Notes: generated by a model not told the origin, from the letters alone. Positions 46,251-59,106 are shown, numbered from the stretch's first letter. The stretch is 64,000 nucleotides of DNA from Entomortierella parvispora (GCA_963573315.1 OY752152.1:1595001-1659000), one strand, 5' to 3'. Numbers and translations are program-made.

Positions 46251-47233
46251 CGTGCAATTTAAGTTGGAGATTATGGGCGACTAGAAGAGACGAAGAGGGA
46301 TTGCGTATAGAGGCTGGAGAGTGTGGAATGAATGGGGGAAGTGGGTGAAGGAGAGGAGGAGAGGACAACAAGCAGGGCACAAGAGAAGAAGAAGAAGAAA
46401 AAGGAAGGGTGGAGCTTGCAATCGACGCGATAGATGAATATCCCACTCGATTCTTGTTTGTCCGTGGGGAGGGGGGTATGGGGGTAGGCAACAGCAGGAT
46501 GGCAGGCGGGTAAATAGGGCAGGAGGTGCAAGAATTCTATTCTGGCCTTGTATTTCTCAGTCCACACGACATACTCGCCTGTGGGCAGGAAGGAAGCGTA
46601 GGAAGGAACGACAACAATGTGTAGTCTACACCATGTGCAAGCAATTCCACTTGACTCCTCTGTCGACAAAGAGGGACTTTGTCGGTATCCCCTCTTTGTC
46701 GGTATCCATCACCGAACCGTGATTTCAATGTTTCCACTTTCAGGCCCGTGCGGGCAAAGTGATAACCGTAGTGGGGGGTCGTACACACGCCACCAAACTT
46801 TCTTGTTCATGGACATGCTGGACTGGCTGGACTGGGCTGCCGTCGTACCTTGCTTGTCCATCTGTCTTCCTGGCGATTTCTTGTCCTCTTCTATCTCTGA
46901 TATTGGAGCCTGGAGAGGACCAGGCAGAAACACAGACAGACACTGTGGAGCGAGAGAGATACGTGGCACGACACATGCGCTGCTCCGTCAGCGAAAAAAA
47001 GTCACGTGCATTCTCTTCGATGCATGCATTTCCCCACGCCCAACCGTCTCCTCGTTCTTCACTTCATAACTTCATAACTTCATACCCCTTCGTCCCTTTC
47101 TCATCCCCTCCACCCCTGGCCACCTTTTTCTCCTACTTGCTCCCCTTGTATCACACCGACCTGGCTCGTTGCTATCAATACACGACTGCAAGCAACCGTC
47201 ATTCTACCATTCCTCATTCATTCAACAAAGTCA
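46251..47233. other. Divergent promoter region CotH / ERO1, 983 bp
   Basis: Start codons of two secretory-pathway genes face away from each other. Candidate sites near the ERO1 side are listed separately. A TTTGTCGGTATCC direct repeat lies near 46679-46707. No further gene is supported. Confidence 0.5.
46959..47008 (+). promoter_or_regulatory. Candidate ACGTGGC and TCACGTG sites upstream of ERO1
   Basis: ATACGTGGCA (46959-46968) and TCACGTG (47002-47008) lie about 225-275 bp before the ERO1 start. Both contain the ACGTG core used by bZIP factors, including Hac1/XBP1-type unfolded-protein-response regulators. Short motifs occur by chance, so this is suggestive only. Confidence 0.35.
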
Positions 47234-49599
47234 ATGCCTCGAACGCCCAACCTCTGCTGGGCCATTCTGGTGGCCCTCATTGCGGTCCTCGTCACAGGAA
47301 TGTTCTTTGGCAACCCGGAAAGCTCCTCTATATCTTGGACCTCTCCTCAGCCTGACTCGGATCTAAACAAGTTCCTACTGCAGAAACAGCAACCAGCGCA
47401 GTGCAATAACGTAAGAGAAAGAGAGTTGCAACGGGCGCTTGATGACTATCATTCCTCACGTAACAATCGTTAATGTTGGCATCCTGTATCTAGCCTACAG
47501 GATTGATAGGAGACTCTTCCTGCTGCGATTACGAGACGGTTGGAAAACTTAATATCGACTTTTCTGCAAAGCTGGCCGAGATAGTTAGCATGCCATTTTT
47601 CCGATACTTCAAGGTAAAAGAGTTTCTAGGAATTTGATCCAATAGCTCAGGGTGATTGTTGTTCGAAGGAGACAAGAGGAGCGATCTTCGGCATCCACCC
47701 AATTTCACCGATCAGGGGCGTCGTTCATGATGGATCCGATGAACGCAGCGACGAAGATCGGAAACCTAAAACAGAGCTCGACTCCACTCTGATTCTCACC
47801 ACCACCTTGCCTCAATTTCCTTTTTTTTCTTTTGTTTCAGGTCAACCTGTACAAGGAATGCCCTTTTTGGAGCGGCGCAGGGTTGTGCATGAACCGGGAT
47901 TGCTCAGTTGAGACTATGGACAAATCCAAGATCCCAGAGAAGTGGAAGAGCCATAACCTGGGCAAGGTGTCCATGCCTTCGTCCCTGAACCAGGTTTGTA
48001 TCGCATCTTATATTCCCGAATGTCATCTCATTCGTGCTGCGCTCAGTCTCCTAACTGACGTTCGAATTTGTAAATGTTGGCAGCCATTCGGTTTTAGAAG
48101 ACCAGTCAAGCCCACCATTAAGGAACAGGAGTTCTGTGTACCAGAAGAGTTCACCGATGAGGTTTATGTGGATCTAAAGGAGAACCCAGAACGATTCACA
48201 GGATACTCTGGTCCCTCGGCGGCGATGGTCTGGAAGGCTATCTACGAAGAAAACTGTTTTGATGTGTCCAAGGAAATGACAGCAGGCTGTCATCACTGCT
48301 CGTCGGAGCGAAAGAAACTGGAAGAACAGCAAAAACAGCCCAAGGGACACGAGCACATCAAGGACGACGCAAAAGTCGAAATGGAGGACAACATTCTCGT
48401 CCCTCCGGAACCTGCTCCTATGAAACTCCACAAACCATCCAAGCAGCAGATGGAGGAGATCTTTTCTAGGGTGCCCAAAGGAAAGGGTGGACTCCAACAA
48501 CTGATCCAGGATATCGCCGAGGACCGCGACCCTGAGGAGTCTTGTCTGGAGAAGCGTGTCTACTACCGACTTATCTCAGGACTTCATACCTCCATCTCGA
48601 TCCACATCTGTGATGAATGGTTCAACCAGACAACAGGCGAATGGGGACCCAATCTGGACTGCTTCATCTCCCGTGTGGGCATACATCCAGAACGTCTCGA
48701 AAACATTTACTTTGACTATGTAGTTTTACTGCGGGCTGTGACCAAGATCTCGGATTACTTGGCTGGATACGAGTTTTGCACTGGCGACGATGAAATCGAC
48801 CACAACATTATGAATGTGGTCAACGAGTTGGTGGACCTAGTCAAGAAGTGTCCTCCCACCTTTGATGAAAAGCTACTTTTCCAGGGCGATCACAAGGGAC
48901 AGGTCCAGCAGCTCAAGCACCAGTTCAGAGATCATTTCCGGAACGTGACAAGAATCATGGTAAGTTGTCGTCATTGCAGGGTTCTCCAGAATGATTGTCC
49001 ATCGATATCTTTTTCTGATACTCTCTTCCTTCCTTACTCCTTTCTTTCAAAGGACTGCGTTGGATGCGAAAAGTGTCGTCTATGGGGCAAGGTCCAGACA
49101 ATGGGCCTCGGAACTGCTCTCAAAATTTTGTTTTCTTATGATGAGGAATCTCTCCAGTAAGTTTCGGATTTGAACCTGACCGTGCCTCAGGCCAGGAAAT
49201 GAGAAAGACACTTATCAATCTCTTTGTCTCGTGTCTTTTAGGGGACGCAAGGCGGACGGGGTGTTAACGCGTGCAGAGATTGTGGCGCTTTTGAATACTT
49301 TCAACCGACTCTCGGAAAGTATATCTGCCATTGAGAGGTTTGGGGTGATGTACCAGAACCAACTGGATCAGGAACAAGCCGCTCAGGAGAAGTACAGCTA
49401 TAACGGCCCAGCTCAAATCCCGATCAGGGCACCGTCCAAGGAAGAGGACGACCAGGACGCGTTGGTGTATAAAGTCTTGTTGACAAAGATCCAAACAAAG
49501 GCAGAGGAGACCTACAAAGCCCTGGACCATGTCCTTGAGAGCCGGAATGTAACCATTCATCGGACAGCGCTCAAGAACTTGGCTTCATGGATTCGTTAG
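47234..49599 (+). CDS. ERO1: Endoplasmic reticulum oxidoreductin 1 (Ero1)
   Basis: Exons 47234-47410, 47494-47613, 47841-47993, 48084-48959, 49053-49156 and 49242-49599 give 595 residues. An N-terminal hydrophobic segment (about 8-27) is a signal peptide or anchor. The shuttle disulfide is C115-x4-C120 in the ECPFWSGAGLCMNRDCSV segment. The active-site triad CVGCEKC is at C444, C447 and C450, next to RLWGKVQTMGLGTALKILFS. YTGYSGPSAAMVWKAIYEENCF-like residues (ERFTGYSGPSAAMVWK) and FYRLISGLHTSISIH-type residues (here YRLISGLHTSISIH) form the FAD-binding helical core. Ero1 oxidises protein disulfide isomerase and passes electrons to oxygen through FAD. A glutamate/lysine-rich insert near 225-260 is variable in the family. 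Confidence 0.97.
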
Positions 49600-51203
49600 G
49601 AAACGCGTAGCCTGGAGTAGTAAAGTCTAGCCTGTATTTATGTTGTCAAAAAAATCCATCTTCAAACATGTAACATTTGATAATGACAGCCGCTGATTTT
49701 AAATGTGTTGCTTGCCTTGACCCGATATCTCCTTTGGCTCACGGTTGTGCATCGATTTTATTATTTGATAGCAGCTTCACCGTAGTATCCTAGGACCATA
49801 TAAAGTTTGAATTAGAGGACAGAAGGACCGGAAGGTGCTTCTGCCTTCTCGGACCACTTTTCCAACAGCAGGCGATCTTTGGAAGGGCCATAAAGTTTGG
49901 GATGGTTGACGGACCCCGTGATGCGAGTTAAAAGATGGTGTGTCACACCATCTTCAAGCACGATGTGAGAAATCGCCTTGTAGTCTTGATCGAGGGGGCC
50001 ATGCTGCTTACCCACTTTTCTGTTTTCACCTTCAAAGCAATACACTACACTACAAAGACTCTAACGTGACTAAAATATCTTGACCATGGGCGTCAATGTC
50101 CACCTATATCAACGATTGAGCCTTGACTCGATTGATAGCACCAGGCGTGAGGCATGGAAACCAGCAGTGAATGTGCACGCGGCTAGAAATGTTCCACAGC
50201 GATTATTTTTTCTCGGCTTCAGCTGAACAGTCGGATTCTGAGCTGAAGCGATTGAGGTGGACGTAGACGTGAAAAAGAGAGTCAGCAAGAGGATACAGAG
50301 GCAGCAGCAAAAAGCTGCGGAGCACCGAGGACAACATACCAGAGAAAAGAATAAGGATCCAGCTTGAGTATTGAGGCTAGACACAACTACTGAAGTGGCA
50401 AAGGAAGCAACAACATGATAACTAGTGGCGAAGGAAGGAAAGAAAGAGACGACTCGAGGGAGCTTGTTGAATGAAGGAGGCCTGCTGAGACTGATCCAGG
50501 GTTGTGCTATTGCAGGACGCGTCAAGGATTGATCAGATCAGATCTGATAACTTTTTTCAGGGCAGGAAATGAAAAGAAAGGAAAGGAGGCGCGACCTGTG
50601 TGCCACTGCGTTGTCGTACGTGTTGCTGCTGCTCATATGGGGATAGCGACAATAATGGGGGAAAGGGGGACGAGAGTGGTTGGGAGTGCTGTGCAAACGC
50701 AAAGGAAGAAAAGGGGGAGTGAAGGCGACGAGAGAAAGAGAAGGTTGCCAAAAGGGTGTGCACTGTCATCGTATGTGCGTGTTTTTGTGTGCTGGTAACT
50801 TTGCGTGTCTGTCCGTTCCCGCGTGGCCGCCCGATGCTCTTTCTCTCTCTCTCTTGCCTCTTCTCTCCTGCCTCTTTCCAAAGAGTGCCTCGTGAAAAGA
50901 CATCTTCGGTCTGTCTGTCTGTTTGTCTGTCTGCATTGGACAAAGCGACTCCTTGTGCGCTCATCCCTTCTCTGCCCCATTGCATTGATTGTGTCCCCCT
51001 CCCCTTCTCCCTTTCTCTTTTTTCATTCTCTTTCTCTCCAACACCCATCCCTTCCCCAGTATACCCCCTCCTGTACACAAGATTCGCTCTCATCGACTCT
51101 CCGCCAGTTCCTTCCCCACTTTCTCTTACCGGCACACTCTGCAGCTCACCAACCGCCAACTCAGAGAACCACATTCACACGGATCCATCATCTCCGCCCA
51201 GGG
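49600..51203. other. Intergenic, 1.6 kb; possible small minus-strand gene
   Basis: Between ERO1 and the coiled-coil gene. Two minus-strand frames stand out. One at 50525-50109 begins with an acid-poor, serine/arginine-rich sequence like a mitochondrial leader. The other, at 50045-49812, looks coding-like (segments GVTHHLLTRITGSVNHPKLYG and KDRLLLEKWSEKAEAPSG). I could not join them into a spliced gene with confidence. A perfect inverted repeat is at 49932-49954. From 50800 the DNA is C/T-rich leader of the next gene. Confidence 0.4.
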
Positions 51204-53500
51204 ATGGACATTGAGCGCGAATCAGACGGTTGCTACTGCCTCCAGGGACCGAGATGTCCGCACTGGATGGCCTCGCAGTCCCGCTCAAAGAGTCTTTCTA
51301 GCCTGAACGAGGGCATGCTCCGCGATGGTAACGGCCACGAAAGCTTCCCTCCTTTTCCCTGTCCGAATGCCCCTGTCTCCCCTTCCTCCCCTTCTCCCTC
51401 TCCCTCTGCTCCTGCTACAAACGTTTGGACCAGTACTCGAAGATTGGGCCCGCGACCTGATCCTGACAAAGCGCTGTCGTCTTCCTCTTTTATTGGGATA
51501 CCGCGCTTATTAGACAATGACCACCGCCCTCTGGTCAACGAACTGCAACGAGAGGTATGTCTCCACCTTGAATTCACAATCGACCTTGGAAGCACTTGTC
51601 CAAGTTGTTCTTTTTTTTTTTGCTTGGCAAGAGTTTTTTTTTCTGTGTTGTGATCGGGACACGAGACTAAACAAACCGGAACAAAATACTCACCTGCTTT
51701 CATCCTCCATCTATGTCCCATCTCCTCGTATGTAGTTGCGGCTGGCCATGCTCGAGATTGAAAAGATGGCAAAGTCAAGCAGGGACATGGCGAAACTGAA
51801 CCAAGATCTGGAAGAATCACGACTGGTAGCTATGAGTGAGCAAGCAAGGACAGCGAAGCGACTGCTGTTGATGACCAGTCAGCTCGAATACACGGAACAA
51901 AAGCTCTTTAGTCTTTCACAAGAGGTTGATGACGGGCTCAAAGACTCGGACCTGCTGAGGATAGAGCGGATCAAACGGGAAGCCCTTCAGGAACGGGAGG
52001 ACGCTAGTCGACTCAAGATCGAGGCTCTGCAAGATGAACTGCAGGAGGTCCAGCGATCCGAGAGAACATTGCAGCAGAAACTCTTGACGACCCAGACAAA
52101 ATATGAGGCTCTGGGGAAACGACATGACTTATTGAGAAGGCAGCAACAAGAGTCAGATATGGCTAGGGAGAGCAAAGAGGCGGTGGCCTGGCTCAAAGAA
52201 ACGACCCATCGACTAATGTCTCCCCCGGAAGGTAGTCTAGGTCAGGCCATTCAACAGGAGAAGGCACTACAGGGATCTGCCCCTATCAATATCCTGCAAT
52301 CGCCTTCATCCTCTCCACCTTATCCATCCTCAATCGGAGAACCACCACTGGCGGCTCAGAATCAATTGATTGGGCTGATCAAGGAACTAGCTACGGCCAA
52401 CTCGACCCTCCGATCGGAATTGAGCGAGTATAGGGACCTGCTCCAGGATGCCAGAAACGAGGTTATTTCTCTGCGATCGCAGGTTGAGGATTATGAGCAA
52501 GGTCATGGATTTGATTGCTGTGGCAGCGGCACGCACGACGACAACAGCTCGGATGGGTATAACGTCTCCAAAGGCACTTGGGGTAACCTTGATCCTTCGC
52601 TGATTGCCCTTGACCCGGCTCTTCAGCAGCAGCACAAGGATAGCATGGCACTAGTCTCAGGATCACCACCACCTTATATGACCACGACCCCTGCCCAACC
52701 GACCCAGCATCATCTACACCATCATATCCATCTTCCAGGAGTACGGGGCAATGTCTTTGGGGAGCTGGAACGATTGTATAGTCAGAACCACCCACCACCA
52801 ACAGGTTCCAGTCGATACAAAGGCAAGTCCTCTTCAAGAAAAGATCATCATGGAAGCAGTCGACGGTCCGGAAAGGAGTCTCGTTCCTCCCATCATCATC
52901 ATAGCCATCATTCGAAACACGGTCAACAGCAACCGACCCAAGCCGATCTGCGACCTACCGCCGTCACTGTCTCGACCTCGACCTCAACCTCTGAAGCGCG
53001 CCGAGATGGTGGCATTCAACCCTCGCCCAAGAAAGTATTGATGTCTTCACAAGGCTCAGGGCCAGGCAGCAATGGCAGCGGCGGCAGCAGCAGGAGGCCC
53101 ACGGACCCGGAGAGCATGCGTGACCGGAAACAACGAATCCGAAAATCGCTGTACACAGACGTGGATATGGACATGTTGGATTCTGAGAGCGATCATGAAG
53201 ACGATCGTCCTTTAAGACGTGGACAAAAGAAAGGAGCTGTGGCCTCAAAGCGTACAGGGGACCACTATGGTGACGATGATGGACATGACAGTGCAGATCC
53301 AGAGGCGCTTTCTGATTTTGAGGAATCGGGAGACGAACATGGACCCGGATTTATTGCTCAGTTTGCGGAGGTATGGACATGTCTGTCATTGATCCTCGAT
53401 GCTACTCATTGACCGAATCCATTGACTGACGATTATTCTACTCTAGACCCTGTCCTTCCTTAGTTTCTTTTCTGGACCCATGCAAGGATCTCCTCCTTGA
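51204..53500 (+). CDS. Coiled-coil, largely disordered protein of unknown function
   Basis: Exons 51204-51554, 51736-53370 and 53447-53500 give 679 residues. I chose the ATG at 51204 (MDIERESDGCYCLQGPRC) as the first start that keeps the N-terminal region ahead of the splice site; a start within the long exon would lose it. Residues about 110-235 form a long coiled coil (NELQRE, LRLAMLEIEKMAKSS, SQLEYTEQKLFSLSQEV, RSERTLQQKLLTTQTKYEAL). A second heptad-rich segment is at about 320-365 (LIGLIKELATANSTLRSEL). The rest is rich in serine, histidine and proline, with a basic RKQRIRKSLYTDVDMDM patch and acidic DDGHDSADPEALSDFEE near the C-terminus. No domain was recognised. It could be a cytoskeletal or polarity scaffold, but that is speculation. 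Confidence 0.72.
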
Positions 53501-53629
53501 TCGGCCTCACAATGAGTGAGGCTTGTAGATACCCCCTCTCTGGAACTCGACTATGACTTATAGAGATTGTATGATGTATTTAAATGATTGTCCACGGTTT
53601 TCTATCTGTCTACGAGCTCATGTTGTCCG

Positions 53630-53694
53630 TGTTTGTGCGTGTACATGTGTATATGTGCATATGTGTATGTGTATATGTATATGTGTATGTATGT
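53630..53694. repeat. TG/TA-rich microsatellite
   Basis: Interrupted TGTG and TATATG units between the convergent ends of the coiled-coil and F-box genes. Confidence 0.8.
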
Positions 53695-53752
53695 AACTAG
53701 ACTACTACTACTGCTACTATGTATGTAACTTGTATAAAAGTATATAGAACAT

Positions 53753-56115
53753 TCACAAGTCGAGGAGCAGATGCGGATGTTTCGAGTATTGGCAAATGAC
53801 CTTGACATCTGGACGCAGTTCACTCATGATCCTTTGTGCAAGGTCAGCCTGGTTCCCGATCGACTCGAGATCATCCTTATCCAAAGATCCACTCGAGAGC
53901 AAAATCTGCTCCAAGCACGGCCAAGTCTGGGCGCCTTCAGATCCGGATGCAGCGCCTTGCCACTGATCCGTCAAATCCTCATGTCTCTCCGCTTCCTTCT
54001 GGAAACGGTCCCGGCGGGCCAAAAGGAGAGCCTCCATATCCAAGACAGAGCCACAGAATTCCATGTCGACTAAACCATCGACAACAGGCAAATCCCTTGA
54101 GGAGAGTAGGAGATCTGGCTCCTCGGAGCTGGAGCGGTAGTTGTTGTGCTCGATCTGCCTCTGCATCCTGTGCCGACGTTCTTCGATTTCCATGCGCGAG
54201 CGACCACCGACATCAACAGTCGAGGACCACCATTGAACAACGTCCAGGAAATATTTGTACTCCTCATACAAGCGACGTGGCCCTCTCAGCCACGGCCCAA
54301 ACACCGCGACCCTACCCCTGTTGTAAACGATACCTTGCATCCAGACGAAAAGTCCTTTCTGATGGGGAGTGAGGGTACTGCCGCCTTGGTCCGACAAGGA
54401 ACTGTAAATCGCCAGACGTCGTAGATGTTGCAACCGTGTCAGTAGACAGATCCCGCTTTCCATCGCGTACAAGCGACACGAGACCACAAGCGTCAGATCT
54501 TGGAGTCGAGGGCACACGCGACCGAGGTACCCGAAGATCCGTCTCGTCGAGATATCGATCTCTTCCATTGACATCCCCTCTTCCTCTTGAGTGTCCAAAG
54601 ACAATGCCAAGGTTTTTAAACCACGACAGTTCCACATCTGAGTAGCGGCCGTCACTTGAAAGACGCCGGTGTCTGAGAAGGCATGATCCCCCCAGAGGAC
54701 CTTGGTCGACAGAGGAACATGGGTGGCCTTGAAATGCTCCAGCGAGGGGGAAGCACATAGCAATTTCCACAAGAGCAGGTCTCGGTTTCGGTTGGGCAGC
54801 GAGCCTTGGTATCCGACGGTCGGCCCCCCCAGGATCTCCAGAGAAGTAAGCTGATTTGCCATTGCTCGGAGAGGAAGAGCGTTCCAAGTTGAACTTGATG
54901 CCTGAATGCACCTGTAATCCACTCCCCAAGCTGAGACGGATGGGAACATTTCCAGGGGCATAGCAGAGTATTCAGTAACGGCCACCTTGCCGTGACAGCC
55001 GAAACGGATCCGCGTTAGGTTTGGGCAATGACGGCTCACGGTTCTCCAAAAGGTCGCTCGTTGTTCGCCCCCGCAGTCCGGAGGAAATGGTCCTGGATGA
55101 GTCGCTCCACCAGCACCCATGGCTAACAGGTGCGTCGGTGTGGCATTCACGGCGGCGATGATCGCAGCTGGATCCCACGGGTCTTGGACATTCAAGAGGG
55201 AGAGCTTAGTCAGGTTCTTGAGGAACGGAACGAAGGACAGGAATGCTTGCGGAGAGAATCGAAGGGAGTCCAGGTGCAACGAGGTCAATGGGAGGGGGAC
55301 CGTGCAATTGAAGTTTGTTGGCAGCAGAGGAGGAGGAGAAGAAGAAGGAGCACCTCGTGACACAAGACGTTTCAATCGCATCATGAACGCCGGGGCCCCA
55401 TGAGAACTTCCGGAGCTACCTCGGTGCTCTTGCGGAAATGAGGGGCAGTTACTTCTCAAGGAAAGCGATGAGAGCTCCGGGCACTGGATCAGGATCTGCT
55501 CGAAAGGAACCGTCTTTGTTCCTGGTGGCATGTCCAGGGACGCTTTGCGTAGCCCTAATGAAGATCACCACCCCATCGTCAGATTAATACATGAATTTGG
55601 GGTTGAACTCAATGGGGCGGCTGAATGAACAAACGCACACACCCACACCCACACACAAAAACGAACACACACGTGTGGCAATACTTTACTATATCTATCA
55701 ACTTACGATTGTACTTGTCGTTCTGGAGCGAGCCACAGACCAAAGGCATCACCTTCTTGTTCCACTGCTTTGTCCCACGACCAGAAGTCGGCTCTCTCCA
55801 CGGACCCTGTTGAGGGCCTACGGTTAGAGATTTGGCGAAGGGGAGTCGTTCTGGAAAGGAAATCCATGCTCCCGACTTGTATGTTCTTAACTGAAGATGG
55901 TAATCCAACAGCTCTTGGGAAGCATTGAACCATAGACGACAGACGAGTGAGGTAGAAGTTATGAGAGTGTTCTGGTCGAGAAAAGAGAAGATACGAGATA
56001 CGAGATCTGGCATCTCAAGAGCGGGGGAGGGTAGGCAGGGGCTGACGGTTAGTATCCCTGTGGCTGGCCCCCCGTTCCCTGTAGAGCGAAAGCGTCTTTG
56101 AGCATTCATCACCAT
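53753..56115 (-). CDS. F-box/LRR protein
   Basis: Exons 56115-55707 and 55554-53753 give 736 residues; the start could be the ATG at 56109, two codons later. A clear F-box is at about 32-75 (LEMPDLVSRIFSFLDQNTLITSTSLVCRLW). Leucine-rich segments follow (ELSSLSLRSNCPSF, LTSLHLDSLRFSPQAFLSFVPFL, LKNLTKLSLLNVQDPW, CPRLQDLTLVVSCRLYAMESGICLLTRLQHLRRLAIYSS). The C-terminal 150 residues are charged and partly helical. It is likely the substrate-recognition subunit of an SCF ubiquitin ligase. The intron (phase 1) contains a CA-rich repeat (about 55629-55677). GGTTAT repeats lie just upstream of the start. A decayed paralog lies upstream on the same strand and shares the intron position. Confidence 0.9.
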
Positions 56116-57114
56116 GGCGGTGATGGCTGCAGTGGTTGCAATTAACTGTAGCTGTGGTTATGGTTATGGTTATGGTTGTGGTTGGGTGGTAGTAGAATAC
56201 TGAAAGAGGAGGGGGTGGGGGGGGTTCGGGTAAGAAGGAAAGAAAGAAAGAGAGAACGAGCGAATAGAGAAAGAGACGAAGGAAGAGACAGAAAGAGAGG
56301 ACAAGAGAAGGTGAAAAGTGGAGGAAAAGAGTAGAAGGGAACAGGCAGATACGGAGGAAATGCGAAAGGCAAAAATAGAAAATGAAAAAAGAACAAGCAA
56401 ATGAAGCCATGGTCGAGCGCCAATGGTGGGTCTAGCATCCAAGCGGAACCCTGGAGAAAATAGCAATCAAGGAGGTGGGAGGTGGGAGGTGTTCCCTCAC
56501 AGAGGCAGTTTTACGGGTAAGTGATTATATCGAAAAGAGATGAGCCCGAGGGCCTTGACAATGGTAAATTCCATGCTTCTTTCCCTAGCTTTTCACCCTG
56601 GCAATGTGAAACAGAAGACAATTGTCCAACACACAGACAAGGAGTCGAGGGGCCCCAGGACCCTCATGCCTCCATAGATAATATTATGAAGGGCATCAGT
56701 TGTACCTTCACATCCCCAGAGACGTTGTCACTTTGGGGTTGAAGATGTCTCTATCCGCCACGACCAGCATGTCTAAAGTCTCAGAAAAGTTCTTTAGCAA
56801 TTGCAACTCAAAAATCACAGCGTTGTGAACACACTCAACCTATCTGGCATACCCGTCTTTTATTCAACAACAAAAAGGGGGAGGAGTGCCTTGCTTCCTG
56901 GATGACTGAATTGTTCGTGCTGTGCATGTACTGTAAAGCTCTGTTAGCCAAAAAGGCCTGTGCTTTGAAAAGGGAGGGTCGGCTAAGGAAGAGGCGCAGA
57001 TGACATCTTGGCCGGCCCTTGTTCTCGCGGCAGCTCACTTTTGGGGCCAAGGGAGACAGCAAGAGACACCGGCAGGAAGGAATGTGAGAGAGACCTTGCA
57101 GCCGGTACGCTTCA
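56116..57114. other. Intergenic, 999 bp
   Basis: Promoter of the F-box/LRR gene and 3' flank of its pseudogene paralog. A GGTTAT-rich tract (56153-56189) and purine-rich DNA (56230-56400) occur. No gene was recognised. Confidence 0.5.
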
Positions 57115-59106
57115 ACTTGGCCAAGGCGAAAAATAGCGAGGAGGAAGGAGCGAGTCATCGTGAATCGATGCCAAAAGAAAATGTGATTTCTCCAAACAAG
57201 GGCAAGAAGTGTCGACGTCCGGCGGTAGCTCTTGAACAAGCTGTTGAACAAAGATTGCATGCCCCTTGGTTGTGATCTTGTTCGGCCAATGAGGCGCTCA
57301 TTGGAGAGGACCAATTGGTTGGTTTTGGGCCATGGTGGCGGCGGTGGTGCATGTCCTTTTGTTTTGCCCTCATCACTCCTTTCGAAGAGTCTGGCTCGAA
57401 AGTACGCCTCCAGTTCCAGACTGGACCCGCAGTGGTTCATATTCGCCAATCCGTCGACCAAGCATAGACCATAAGTTGGCTTTAAAGCGTAGTCTGTCGT
57501 CGTTTGGTAAAACTTTTTGTCCTGCTCCTGCCATATTTCGCCCTTCGAGCCTCCAAGGATCCAGTCCTGGGTAGATAGTTTGAAAGCTCCCGTGCCCTCT
57601 CCAGACATGCCCTCAAGTCGGTTTTCAAACAAGATGCCTCCTTCTTTGGGCCTGCTAAAGTAGGCGATAGGGTCTCTTTCCTTATGAAATTCGAAGGAGA
57701 ACGAAAGGTTAAGATTGCTGAAGATGTTGACGTTGACTCAGGTGTAGGAGCCTTCAATCTCGTGTTGGAAAGGTCACACTTCTATAAGGTTCTGTGCGAA
57801 GAATTAATCGCCTCAGATCCGACAGGCTGGTCAGCAAGCACAGGCCACTGTCCAGTTTGAACAGTGAACATTCAATCTTGATGGACAAGTCTTGTAGTCG
57901 CGGACACACACGAAGTGATATAACTGAAAACTCGCCGGGCATTCGATTCATCTTCAAGGAACAACAATTCGCTCGGACGCTCAACGAGATTGAGGGACAG
58001 GCTCTTCAGTCCTTGGCACGCCCACGTGGTCGAGATCTAGTCTTCAGAAGGACCCCATAGAGCAAAATTCGAGAGGCTTACACCTGTCGCATTGAAATGG
58101 GCCAATGTTGGTGCCGAGCACAGGAGCCGATACACGACGTCGTCCCTCCAAGTTCTTGCCGTGGGAGCCCATTCGGCAGCTGCAGGATTCCCCCAAAGAA
58201 TCTCCAAGGTTGTCAGTCCGTTTTCAATCGAGCAGACTATCAGACTGGCCCAGGTCCTGGACTCGGGTGCGACCAGAGAGTAATCGATCCCCACGCTTCC
58301 ACCCGTGGAAACAACTCCATGGGGACAGGATACTTGTCAATGCTGTACCGAATAGAGTGCAATTGAGAGCAGAAGCGAGCCACACCTTGTTTGTTGTTGC
58401 TGGCGTCGGCGCCTGTCTGCTGGGCGTCCTAGACGGTGATAGATTAAGGTCGGAGTGTTTGGCCCTGGTTGCATTCAAACTGTGCAGCCGCAGAGACAGC
58501 AATAATGGTAGAGCGGGAAGGGTGTTGCCACTGTCGCTACTGCTTTTGCGGATTGACGGTCTGGTCTCTGCTCTGGGGGCGATCCAACGCACGGCGCTGA
58601 TGGAAAGAAAACAAGGTTCGGACCTTGCTGCAAAATCAACTTGAGGGAAACATCCTTCATTCCGAGTGGCATGTCCAGAGAGAGCTCTTGCATTCCTAAT
58701 GTCGTTGGTAAAAAGAATCTACTCGTGTCAGAAATAATAGAAACCGCCATCTGCGGCAAACCACGGACATGTCAATGGTGGTCGTACGTTGCAAGCGATT
58801 GCCCTTTAGTGCATCTTGGACCATGGGAAGAATCGGTGACCTCCACATTCGACGCTCTTTGTCCTTGTCAGCATCGGACCCTGGACGCCAAGGGTTTGGA
58901 AGGCCAACAGTTAGTTGAGTAGCCCTGAGAAGCCTCTTGTAGAAGCTCTTCTTGGCTATTGAATAGTGTTGGTCGATTGGAGGTGAAGCGGGAAGAGCTG
59001 GGCAACCTGGCGCCATTGTCGACAAACTCTCCCTGCAACGAGCTTTAGTGTCGGTTGGTCCAAGAAAGAGAGGATGCGTGTGAGGACCTCGTTGATTTCA
59101 ACTGGG
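57115..59106 (-). pseudogene. Decayed F-box/LRR paralog
   Basis: Homologous blocks to the intact 736-residue neighbour occur in the same order but in different frames. The F-box (EINEVLTRILSFLDQPTLK, about 59106-59050) ends at an in-frame stop near 58962. A LTVGLPNPWRP block is in another frame. The conserved intron lies before MQELSLDMPLG (about 58700). Then come DYSLVAPESRTWASL...LTTLEILWG (58294-58037), CPRLQDLSIKIECSLFKLDSGLCLL (57984-57754), VDGLANMNHCGSSLELEAY (within 57632 on) and a C-terminal QELPPDVDTSCPC block near 57240 in yet another frame. A stop directly upstream of the F-box removes the start codon. At least four frame breaks make it a pseudogene rather than a multi-intron gene. 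Confidence 0.78.
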
